From: JBCCFX01 sp039029515
GTDB taxonomy: Bacteria; Planctomycetota; Phycisphaerae; Phycisphaerales; SM1A02
Direction of reading: 5' to 3'
DNA length: 11,904 nt
NCBI GenBank assembly: GCA_039029515.1
Contig: JBCCFX010000132.1
Location: 1-11,904, forward strand
This document shows positions 6,061-11,904 of this stretch, piece after piece. The position numbers were made by a program, and so were the translations under genes. Under the pieces are notes generated by a model, which was given only the letters and a program-made list of their open reading frames with translations, ran no database searches and had not been told where the DNA came from. Numbering within the stretch: the stretch's first letter is position 1; each line of letters begins with the position of its first letter.

Positions 6061-6796
6061 CCCATCTGATGATCCCCTTTGCGGCCTGCTCATCCTCGAC
6101 AAGCCGCTGAAGATCACGTCCATGGGCGCGGTCAGTCGAATTCGTCGGCGGGCCGGCGTTCCCAAGGTCGGCCACGCGGGGACGCTTGATCCACTCGCGA
6201 CCGGCGTGCTCGTGCTCGCGGTCGGCAAAGCGACAAAGTCCATTCCATCGCTCATGGATACCGACAAGCAGTACCGAACGGAGATCGACCTCAGCCGATG
6301 GACACCATCGGGTGATCTGGAACTCGAGCCGGAGGACATCGACGTGGCGACGCCGCCATCGCGCGATGCGATCCAGGCGATCCTCGAAACGCAGTTCACC
6401 GGCGACATCCAACAACGTCCGCCGCTGCACAGCGCCGTGATGATTGATGGCGTGCGCGCGTACAAGCGCGCTCGACGCGGTGAAGACGTCGAAGTCCCGC
6501 CGCGGGCTGCGTACACGTACGCGATGTCGATCGTCGCGTACGAATGGCCGGTGCTGACGCTCGATGTCCATTGCGCCAAAGGCTTCTATGTGCGCAGTCT
6601 GGCGCTGGATCTCGCATCAGCCCTCGGGACCGGCGGTGTGTGTCTGTCCATCACGCGCACCGCGGTGGGGCCGTTTGTGCTCGACGCAGCGCACACACTG
6701 GAATCACTGCCTGAACGGCTTCAGCAGTCTGATCTGATTGATCTGGATTCGATGCGCACGATGCTCGATGCATGGTCGCCGCCAGCGCGCGCTTAG
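6044..6796 (+). CDS. truB: tRNA pseudouridine(55) synthase TruB, 250 aa
   Basis: The enzyme isomerises uridine 55 in the T loop of tRNAs to pseudouridine. The N-terminal GLLILDKPLKITSM is the family's motif I. The catalytic loop is VGHAGTLDPLATGVL with Asp49 as nucleophile. Other family segments are KQYRTEIDL (base-binding Tyr), QRPPLHSAVMIDGVRAYKRAR, KGFYVRSLALDLASALGTG and a late TRTAVGPF. At 250 residues it is shorter than E. coli TruB (about 314) and ends soon after the catalytic domain, so a PUA-type C-terminus is probably absent. The GTG start has no clear ribosome site and lies only 25 bases from divergent tRNA-Ser, so its own promoter must overlap that tRNA gene. Confidence 0.95.
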   Translation: MNDALNPSDDPLCGLLILDKPLKITSMGAVSRIRRRAGVPKVGHAGTLDPLATGVLVLAVGKATKSIPSLMDTDKQYRTEIDLSRWTPSGDLELEPEDIDVATPPSRDAIQAILETQFTGDIQQRPPLHSAVMIDGVRAYKRARRGEDVEVPPRAAYTYAMSIVAYEWPVLTLDVHCAKGFYVRSLALDLASALGTGGVCLSITRTAVGPFVLDAAHTLESLPERLQQSDLIDLDSMRTMLDAWSPPARA

Positions 6797-7554
6797 TCTG
6801 ACGATGGTGTATTGGCGGCATCAGGCGATGACGTATTGTCCGTCGCATCATCTGATGCTGACTTTGCGTCGTCATCCTGTTCCGCCTTCGCTGCTTCTTT
6901 GGCCGCCGCGTGGGCGCGCTCAACGGCATTGATGTGCAGCATGAGCACGCCAACGCCCGCGAGCAGCATGACATCGGCGATGTTGAAGATCCACGGAAAG
7001 ATCTCCTGGTTTCCACCGGGCCAGTTCCAGCCGAACGGCAGATGGCGATCAGGCAGCATGTGCAGGAAGTCGCGCACACGCCCGACGAAGAGTCGGTCGT
7101 AGAGATTCCCGAGGCCGCCGGCAAGGATGAGACCGATCGCGGCATGGGCTTTGTGATGTCGCACTGCCGTCATGCGGCCAAAGACAAAGAGACCACCGGC
7201 GAGTGCGATGAACGTGAACACGATGAAGAAGTAGCGTTTGTCGGGGCCGATCCCAAAGACTGCGCCGGGATTCAACACGAGTTTGAATTCGAGCAGGCCG
7301 GGGATCACGCGCACGCCGGGGCCGATCGCGTGTTCGTACGGGATCGGCGTGTACTGCACGTTGTTGAGGAGTTGATCCCGTTCAAGGATCACCGGCTCAT
7401 CGGCGACGTTTTCGAACGCCCACGTTTTGGACCACAGATCGATCGTCAATCCGAGGGCGAGCACCGCGAGCAGCATCAGCCACGCGCGCGGTGATCGCCA
7501 GGCGTGGTCGAGCGGTTGGGGATGCGAGACGGGCGAGCTCGTTGTGCCGGTCAT
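6793..7554 (-). CDS. lspA: Lipoprotein signal peptidase (signal peptidase II)
   Basis: This inner-membrane aspartic protease removes signal peptides from prolipoproteins after lipidation. Family blocks seen (numbering from in-frame GTG 7566) are LVLNPGAVFGIG (97-107), GGLGNLYDRLFVGRVRDFLH with catalytic Asp166, and WIFNIADVMLLAGVGVL with catalytic Asp198. Four membrane segments lie near 27-44, 112-130, 142-155 and 192-212. It is longer than the usual 160-170 residues: there is an extended periplasmic loop after the first segment, an insertion with PFGWNWPGG before FNIAD, and an Ala/Asp/Ser-rich hydrophilic tail of about 40 residues. ATG 7554 starts 4 bases after the DksA-like stop, while GTG 7566 would overlap it by 8 bases. 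Either way it is coupled to that gene. Confidence 0.93.
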   Translation of the reverse strand: MTGTTSSPVSHPQPLDHAWRSPRAWLMLLAVLALGLTIDLWSKTWAFENVADEPVILERDQLLNNVQYTPIPYEHAIGPGVRVIPGLLEFKLVLNPGAVFGIGPDKRYFFIVFTFIALAGGLFVFGRMTAVRHHKAHAAIGLILAGGLGNLYDRLFVGRVRDFLHMLPDRHLPFGWNWPGGNQEIFPWIFNIADVMLLAGVGVLMLHINAVERAHAAAKEAAKAEQDDDAKSASDDATDNTSSPDAANTPSSD

Positions 7555-7558
7555 CTCG

Positions 7559-8647
7559 CTATGCACCCCATTGGTTTTCGAGTTTGCGTGCGGCTTCGAC
7601 CGTGTACTTTGCCCACGGCTTCGCGTCGAGACGCGCGATGGGAATCGCTTCGCCGGTCATCTGGCAGACGCCGTATGTCTTGTTCATGATGCGCTTGAGC
7701 GCATCATCAATCTCGCGGATGACCTTGCGTTCGCTTTCGGCCATACCGAGCATGAAATCCTGGTCGTAGGTATCCGAACCGATGTCGGCCATATGGATCG
7801 GCATCGTTGACAGGTTGCCGCCGCCGGAGCGCAATGCCTGCGTTTCCATCGCATCCAGATCGCCAACGATCTCGCGGCGTTTCAACAGCAGCCGTTCTTT
7901 GTAATGCCGGAGTTGTTTGGCGGTGAGCTTCGTCTTGATGTTCGAGACGGCTTTTTCTGGTTCCTGTGCCTGCACCTTGGTAGTTGACCGAGTCTTTTTG
8001 ACGGCCGGAATGCCCTTGGTGCTGATCATGCGAATGCGTCGACCGTTGACGTAGACATAGCCTTGCGCATCGGCATCTGATGCGCTGGCGACTTCCGCCA
8101 CGGATCGACCCTTCGGAACCTTGCCCGACTTCTTGGCCGTGGTTTTCTTAGATGAAGATTTCTTGCTCGTGGTCTTCTTGCTGGTCGTCTTTTTGGATGA
8201 TGACGCCGCAGTGACCTTCTTCTTGCTCGTGGTCTTCTTGCTCGTGGTCTTCTTGGACGCAGTCTTCTTCGACGTGGTCTTCTTGGACGTCGTCTTCTTC
8301 GAGCTTGCGGCCTTCTTCTTGGTGGTCGCCTTCTTCTTCGACGTCGTCTTCTTCTTCGAAGCGGCGGCTCGCGTTGCGGTCTTCTTCTTGGACGTGGTCT
8401 TCTTCTTCGACGACGTCTTCTTCTTGGACGCGGCGGCGCGCGAGGTTGTCTTCTTCTTCGAAGCGGCCTTCTTTTTGGTGGTCTTTTTCTTCGAGGTGGC
8501 GGCGCGCGAGGACGCCTTCTTCTTCGAAGTGGTCTTTTTGGACGTGGTTTTGCGGGTTGACGGCCGGGACGACGACTTCTTCTTGGTCGTCTTCTTGGTG
8601 GTCTTCTTCTTACTTGTGGTCTTGCGGGCCACGTCCAAGCTTCCCAT
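7559..8647 (-). CDS. DksA/TraR-family protein with Lys-rich tail and degenerate zinc finger, 362 aa
   Basis: Residues 240-358 form the DksA/TraR C-terminal fold. There is a long coiled coil starting LTAKQLRHYKERLLLKRREI, the ADIGSDTYDQDF acidic tip region, and ALKRIMNKTYGVCQMTGEAIPIARLDAKPW. The zinc finger keeps only Cys328: the CxxC pairs read CQMT and YTVE, so no zinc is expected. Residues 8-176 are an almost pure Lys/Thr/Ser/Ala/Arg repeat resembling histone H1 tails, likely a nucleic-acid-binding region. A short GYVYVNGRRIRMIS segment follows. Family members act on RNA polymerase at its secondary channel; here that role is inference. ATG 8647 is preferred to GTG 8680, which lies in a hairpin-rich leader. 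Zn-less versions beside lspA are, from memory, typical of planctomycetes. Confidence 0.88.
   Translation of the reverse strand: MGSLDVARKTTSKKKTTKKTTKKKSSSRPSTRKTTSKKTTSKKKASSRAATSKKKTTKKKAASKKKTTSRAAASKKKTSSKKKTTSKKKTATRAAASKKKTTSKKKATTKKKAASSKKTTSKKTTSKKTASKKTTSKKTTSKKKVTAASSSKKTTSKKTTSKKSSSKKTTAKKSGKVPKGRSVAEVASASDADAQGYVYVNGRRIRMISTKGIPAVKKTRSTTKVQAQEPEKAVSNIKTKLTAKQLRHYKERLLLKRREIVGDLDAMETQALRSGGGNLSTMPIHMADIGSDTYDQDFMLGMAESERKVIREIDDALKRIMNKTYGVCQMTGEAIPIARLDAKPWAKYTVEAARKLENQWGA
8120..8626 (-). repeat. Low-complexity AAG/ACC-rich coding repeat
   Basis: About 500 bases encode repeated SKKTT, SKKK and RAAASKKK units. At DNA level the plus strand shows recurring CTTCTT, GGTCTTCTT and GACGT strings. 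Repeat-unit number is likely to vary between strains through slippage or recombination. Not an independent element. Confidence 0.85.
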
Positions 8648-8655
8648 GCTGACCG

Positions 8656-8702
8656 GGCACCCATTGAGACCGAGTCTCACGATCAGGTCGGAAGTGGGTG
8701 CC
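8656..8702 (-). promoter_or_regulatory. Nested hairpin in the leader of the DksA-like gene
   Basis: Outer arms GGCACCCA (8656-8663) and TGGGTGCC (8695-8702) are perfect inverted copies. Within them TGAGAC (8665-8670) and GTCTCA (8674-8679) form a second stem with a 3-base loop. In the minus-strand transcript the structure ends 8 bases before the ATG at 8647, so it would sit over the ribosome-binding region. This suggests translational control or autoregulation. It may also hold or mask a GTG start at 8680. Confidence 0.45.
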
Positions 8703-8741
8703 GATTTAAGTCGGGCATGGTAGGAGTCGTATCCGCAGGGG

Positions 8742-9749
8742 TCAATCCGCGGCTGACGGCTCTTCAGAGGCTGTCGATGTATCGATTGGCCCGATTCGGC
8801 GGAAACGCTCGTAACGTCTTTCCACCAGCGTGGTTGGCTTGAATCGCTTCAATTCGCGTAATCGGTCGGTAATCCAGGTCTCGACCGCTGCCGACGCCAT
8901 ATCCACATTTCGGTGGGCTCCGCCGAGCGGCTCGCGGATGACGTCATCGATCAACTTGTTGGAGAGATTGTCCCGGGCCGTGAGCGCCAGGGCGCGGGCC
9001 GCGGCGGAATTCGTGTCCTCGTTGGCGACCTTCCAGAGGATCGCGGCACACCCCTCGGGACTGATCACGGAGTACCACGAATACTCGAGCATCGCGACGC
9101 GGTCGCCGACGCCGATACCGAGTGCTCCGCCCGATCCGCCCTCGCCGATCACGACGCACACAATCGGCGTCCGCAGCCGGCTCATCTCCAGCAGATTCGT
9201 CGCGATTGCTTCCGCCTGCCCGCGCTCTTCGGCTTTCACGCCGGGATACGCACCGGGCGTATCGATGAACGTCACGATCGGCAGGCCGAATTTCTCGGCG
9301 AGCTTCATCTTATGAAGTGCCTTGCGATACCCCTCAGGATGCGCACAGCCGAAGTGGCATGCGATCTTCTCCTGCGTCGTCTTGCCCTTCTGATGGCCGA
9401 CCACCATGGCTTTGTGCGAACCGATGCGCCCGAATCCGGTCACGATCGCAGGGTCATCGCCGAAACGACGATCACCGTGCAGCTGACGGAAGTCACGACA
9501 GATGCGCTCGATGTAATCGGAAGTCTGCGGACGATTCGGATGCCGGGCCACACGGACAACGTCCCACGGCGACAGGTTGTCGTACAGCTTCTTCAGCATG
9601 CTGTCGCGATTCTCGCGCAGCGATGTCAGTTCGTCGGCAAACGATGTGCTGTCATCCCGCGCCTCAAGGCTGACGATCTGCCGTTCCAGCTCGGTGACCG
9701 GCTGTTCGAACGGGAGTGCCATGCGGGTATTGGTGTTGGCCTGGGTCAT
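8742..9749 (-). CDS. accA: Acetyl-CoA carboxylase carboxyltransferase subunit alpha, 335 aa
   Basis: With AccD this forms the carboxyltransferase that moves the carboxyl group from biotin-BCCP to acetyl-CoA, the committed step of fatty acid synthesis. The whole family is visible. The N-terminal coiled coil (LERQIVSLEA) leads to VARHPNRPQTSDYI (67-80), FRQLHGDRRFGDD, and GHQKGKTTQEKIACHFGCAH. These are followed by FIDTPGAYPG (161-170), the GEGGSGGALGIGVGDRVAML oxyanion region (202-221), and YSVISPEGCAAILWK (226-240). Length is close to the usual 319. ATG 9749 and ATG 9722 (MALPFEQP) are both possible starts; neither has a strong ribosome site. accD is not in view. Confidence 0.97.
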   Translation of the reverse strand: MTQANTNTRMALPFEQPVTELERQIVSLEARDDSTSFADELTSLRENRDSMLKKLYDNLSPWDVVRVARHPNRPQTSDYIERICRDFRQLHGDRRFGDDPAIVTGFGRIGSHKAMVVGHQKGKTTQEKIACHFGCAHPEGYRKALHKMKLAEKFGLPIVTFIDTPGAYPGVKAEERGQAEAIATNLLEMSRLRTPIVCVVIGEGGSGGALGIGVGDRVAMLEYSWYSVISPEGCAAILWKVANEDTNSAAARALALTARDNLSNKLIDDVIREPLGGAHRNVDMASAAVETWITDRLRELKRFKPTTLVERRYERFRRIGPIDTSTASEEPSAAD

Positions 9750-9807
9750 GTTGCGGGTGTTGCCTCACCCGAATCGTAACCGCCTGCGGCCATCGGAGAA
9801 AGGGGAC

Positions 9808-10563
9808 TCAGCTTGCGGCGATCCCGATCGCGTTGACCGACCCGGTCCGGACGATCATCGTGCCAGCGGCCATAGCGGTGGAGGTCGGTGCATCGAGGGT
9901 CACGACGAACCCGGTCGGATCGGCCTCATCGGGCAGCGAGAGCTTTACCAGCTTGAATTCGGAGGGATCGGTCACATCAAATGTCGCCAGCAGGACTGGA
10001 TCGCCGCCGGCCGTTTCCATCCAGACGTGGTATCGCTCCTGCGCGGACTCGTTGATCGGGACGTGGCAGATCTGCAGGACGCCGGTGCGCTCGACCGCAC
10101 TCCAGATCACATCGCCACCAGGCTCGCGTGTCACCGTTGGATCGTTCTGATCGAGCCATCGCGCCTGACACGCATCTTCCGCGGAAACGAGAATCGTCTC
10201 GCGGAGGTCAGCGACGGTGTCCGTTCGTGACTGCATCACGAACACCGAGACCACCATCGCGATGCACGCCGCGGCGGCAACAAATCCGGCGAACGGGAAT
10301 CGCATGGGCGAAGACGACGTGGTCATCGCCGTCGTCGGATTCAAGGCATACATGCGGTTGCGGATGTCATCGGGCATGGGCGTCATGTCATCGTCGATGA
10401 CCGCCAGCGTTGCCTGCATTCGTGCTGTCGTCAGTTCGAGCGATGAGATGTCATTGATGTCGCTCAGATCGGTGTCCATGACAGCGCCATCGTCGTCGAG
10501 CTGTCCGAGCAGCTGATCGATCAACCGGGAATCGCGGGACTCATGACCGAATTCGTCACGCAT
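9808..10563 (-). CDS. RskA-like membrane anti-sigma factor, 251 aa
   Basis: This is a probable anti-sigma factor for the ECF sigma encoded just upstream. Residues 1-88 are an acidic cytoplasmic part. FPFAGFVAAAACIAMVVSVFVM (89-110) is one membrane segment. Residues 112-251 are a periplasmic domain of the RskA C-terminal type: DVIWSAVERTGVLQICHVPI, YHVWMETAGGDPVLLATFDV, then GFVVTLDAP. The usual HxxxCxxC zinc motif is absent. ATG 10563 is chosen over the frame start at 10596 because GAGGAG precedes it by about 7-8 bases. It overlaps the sigma stop by 8 bases, so the pair is made together. Only the downstream half matches RskA clearly, so sigma binding by the N-terminus is inference. Confidence 0.8.
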   Translation of the reverse strand: MRDEFGHESRDSRLIDQLLGQLDDDGAVMDTDLSDINDISSLELTTARMQATLAVIDDDMTPMPDDIRNRMYALNPTTAMTTSSSPMRFPFAGFVAAAACIAMVVSVFVMQSRTDTVADLRETILVSAEDACQARWLDQNDPTVTREPGGDVIWSAVERTGVLQICHVPINESAQERYHVWMETAGGDPVLLATFDVTDPSEFKLVKLSLPDEADPTGFVVTLDAPTSTAMAAGTMIVRTGSVNAIGIAAS

Positions 10564-11197
10564 CGTGAATCTCCTCGTGCTGTCTCGACGATGCATCGGT
10601 CGAGGTGGTGGACAACAGGTCGCGAACCTTCATCAAGCCGCGCCGCGCGTGCGTCTTGACCGTGCCGACCGGCATGCCCGTGACCTCGGCGATCTGCTCG
10701 TACGTATGTCCATGTTGAATGGCGAGCGTGAGCACACGCTGTTGAGCCGGGCGGAGCTGGCCCATGGCCTGCATGACGACGCGAACCTCTTCCGATTGCT
10801 CGAGTCGCTCAGGCAGACGATCAGTGCTGATCAGGGCCGGCTCCACCGGCAGTGCATCGTGGTCGGGGCGGCGGCCACGTCGACGCTGAAGATCAATCAG
10901 GCGTCGCCGCGTGATCATCGCGATGAACGTGGCTTCGCTCGCGATCGATGGATCGAAGCGACCGGCATTCTTCCACAGGCTCATCAGGATGTCCTGGACG
11001 GCATCGTCGCGGTCAGCACTCGACCGCAGCACATTTCGCACCATGGACCAGATCAGGCCTCCATACTGATCCACGAGTTCCGTGAAGGCATCGCGATCCC
11101 CGTCATCCAGTCGGCTGAACAGATCGGTACGAGGTGGATTGGTGGCCATGATCATCACGCTGTTGGTCACTTCGCCGAGCGTGCTCACCGGATTCAT
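10556..11197 (-). CDS. ECF-type RNA polymerase sigma factor, 213 aa
   Basis: This alternative sigma factor of about 24 kDa has only regions 2 and 4. Region 2 spans about residues 27-108: DAFTELVDQYGGLIWSMVRN, then ADRDDAVQDILMSLWKNAGRFDP and TFIAMITRRRLIDLQRRR for -10 recognition. Region 4 spans about 140-195: LRPAQQRVLTLAIQHGHTYEQ then IAEVTGMPVGTVKTHARRGL, the -35-binding HTH. The linker is short and there is no extra C-terminal domain. ATGs at 11197, 11155 and 11149 are all possible; none has a clear ribosome site. It overlaps the anti-sigma gene and is divergent from proC. Confidence 0.93.
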   Translation of the reverse strand: MNPVSTLGEVTNSVMIMATNPPRTDLFSRLDDGDRDAFTELVDQYGGLIWSMVRNVLRSSADRDDAVQDILMSLWKNAGRFDPSIASEATFIAMITRRRLIDLQRRRGRRPDHDALPVEPALISTDRLPERLEQSEEVRVVMQAMGQLRPAQQRVLTLAIQHGHTYEQIAEVTGMPVGTVKTHARRGLMKVRDLLSTTSTDASSRQHEEIHDA

Positions 11198-11264
11198 GGA
11201 ATCTGAACAGAATCCGGCTCAGTATGATGCGGCTCGCTTCAGGGCATGAACAGGGAGGTCTGCG
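11198..11264. promoter_or_regulatory. Divergent promoter region for the sigma factor and proC
   Basis: This 67-base gap must serve both genes. On the plus strand TATGAT (11223-11228) could be a -10 box for proC, without a good -35 partner. GGGAGG (11253-11258) is the proC ribosome site, 6 bases before GTG 11265. No autoregulatory ECF promoter pair could be named for the minus strand. Confidence 0.35.
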
Positions 11265-11904
11265 GTGGCATCACATCGCCTGGCGGTCATCGGGGCAGGC
11301 AACATGGGAAGCGCGGTGCTGGATGGCGCATTGGACGCCGGCGTGCTGACGCCCAGCGACGTGCTGGTCATCGATCCATCGGCATCAACACGTCGTCGGT
11401 ACACGGATCAAGGCTGCGCTGCCGCCGAGTCGCTTCCGGATCCGAATGCCGCGGAGCAGTTGCTGTTCGCGGTCAAACCGCAGGTGTTTCCGGCCGTTGC
11501 CGGGCAGATCGGCGCGCTGTCGACATCGAAGGTGGTGATCTCCGTGATGGCAGGCTTGTCCAGCGGCACGATGCGCATTGCGCTGGGTGATCAGGCGCGG
11601 ATCGTCAGGGTGATGCCGAACACGCCAAGCCGGATTCGCGAAGGGATGTCGGCGATCGCGTTGGGCGACGGCGCGCACGATGGCGATGATGCACTGGCCA
11701 TGGCGTTGTTCGGTGCGATCGGTCGCACGGTGCGCGTGGATGAAGCGCACATGTACGCGGTGACTGCGGTCAGCGGCTCTGGACCGGCATACGTGTTTCG
11801 ACTCGCCGAAGCGATGGAGCAGGCGGCGATCGATGTCGGGCTCGAACCGGCAACTGCTCGCGCGCTCGTCGTGCAGACCGTACGCGGCGCGGGCATGCTG
11901 CTCG
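11265..11904 (+). CDS. proC: Pyrroline-5-carboxylate reductase, partial (3' end outside window)
   Basis: The enzyme reduces pyrroline-5-carboxylate to proline with NAD(P)H, the last step of proline synthesis. The frame begins at GTG 11265 behind GGGAGG and stays open to the edge (213 complete codons). The Rossmann motif is LAVIGAGNMGSAVLDGAL (6-23). LLFAVKPQVFPAV (about 64-76) is the typical VKP block, followed by VISVMAGLSS, RIVRVMPNTPSRIREGMSAI, and the substrate-binding VTAVSGSGPAYVFRLAEAM near the visible end. All expected motifs present so far are intact. The last quarter of the protein lies beyond the window. Confidence 0.95.
   Translation, partial: MASHRLAVIGAGNMGSAVLDGALDAGVLTPSDVLVIDPSASTRRRYTDQGCAAAESLPDPNAAEQLLFAVKPQVFPAVAGQIGALSTSKVVISVMAGLSSGTMRIALGDQARIVRVMPNTPSRIREGMSAIALGDGAHDGDDALAMALFGAIGRTVRVDEAHMYAVTAVSGSGPAYVFRLAEAMEQAAIDVGLEPATARALVVQTVRGAGMLL

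Noticed and set aside
5761..6579. Minus-strand frame of 272 codons across tRNA-Ser and truB
   Set aside because: It runs through a tRNA gene and opposite the conserved truB motifs, so it is a shadow frame.
8120..8640. CRISPR-like appearance of repeated CTTCTT/GACGT strings
   Set aside because: The repeats are codon-periodic, irregular and lack spacers; they encode the Lys-rich tail.
8121..8723. Long plus-strand frame of about 200 residues rich in Phe, Val and Leu opposite the DksA-like gene
   Set aside because: It is the mirror of the Lys-rich repeat (AAG read as CTT/TTC) and looks like a false membrane protein.
8913..9779. Plus-strand frame of 288 codons opposite accA
   Set aside because: accA is complete and unmistakable on the minus strand. 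The opposite frame has His/Arg/Asp-rich shadow composition and no family motif.

Overview
The window looks like a bacterial chromosome of moderately high GC, most likely a planctomycete close to the Phycisphaerae. The best clue is a DksA/TraR-family protein with a degenerate zinc finger and a long Lys/Thr/Ser-rich N-terminal tail, encoded directly upstream of lspA. This assignment is inference from gene character and layout; no search was run.

Left part (1 to about 5.8 kb): an accessory region that reads as an integrative element lodged at a tRNA-Pro gene. Bases 1-907 are poorly coding and look decayed: a possible gene tail, a 46-codon ORF, and a frameshifted cysteine-containing gene on the minus strand. 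Next come two overlapping genes of unknown function (908-2115). They are followed by a tight plus-strand cassette: two related AlpA/excisionase-like HTH proteins, a free-standing DnaB N-terminal-like protein, and a RepA-like AAA ATPase. A cluster of inverted repeats (4152-4221) then precedes a tyrosine recombinase. The recombinase reading frame runs antisense through the whole tRNA-Pro gene and stops just past it. The left attachment copy was not found, so the left boundary of the element is unknown.

Right part (5.8 kb to the end): ordinary chromosome. It holds tRNA-Pro(GGG) and tRNA-Ser(GGA) on the minus strand with a hairpin between them, and truB on the plus strand, divergent from tRNA-Ser. 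A minus-strand run follows: ECF sigma factor, membrane-anchored RskA-like anti-sigma factor, accA, the DksA-like protein and lspA. The lspA end meets the truB end tail to tail with overlapping stop codons. A partial proC leaves the right edge, divergent from the sigma factor gene.

How the genes work together: the HTH proteins probably control the element's replication or excision genes, the DnaB-N-like and RepA-like proteins suggest autonomous replication after excision, and the recombinase integrates at tRNA-Pro. In the chromosomal part, the sigma and anti-sigma genes overlap as a regulatory pair. accA, lspA, truB and proC are housekeeping genes for fatty acid synthesis, lipoprotein maturation, tRNA modification and proline synthesis.
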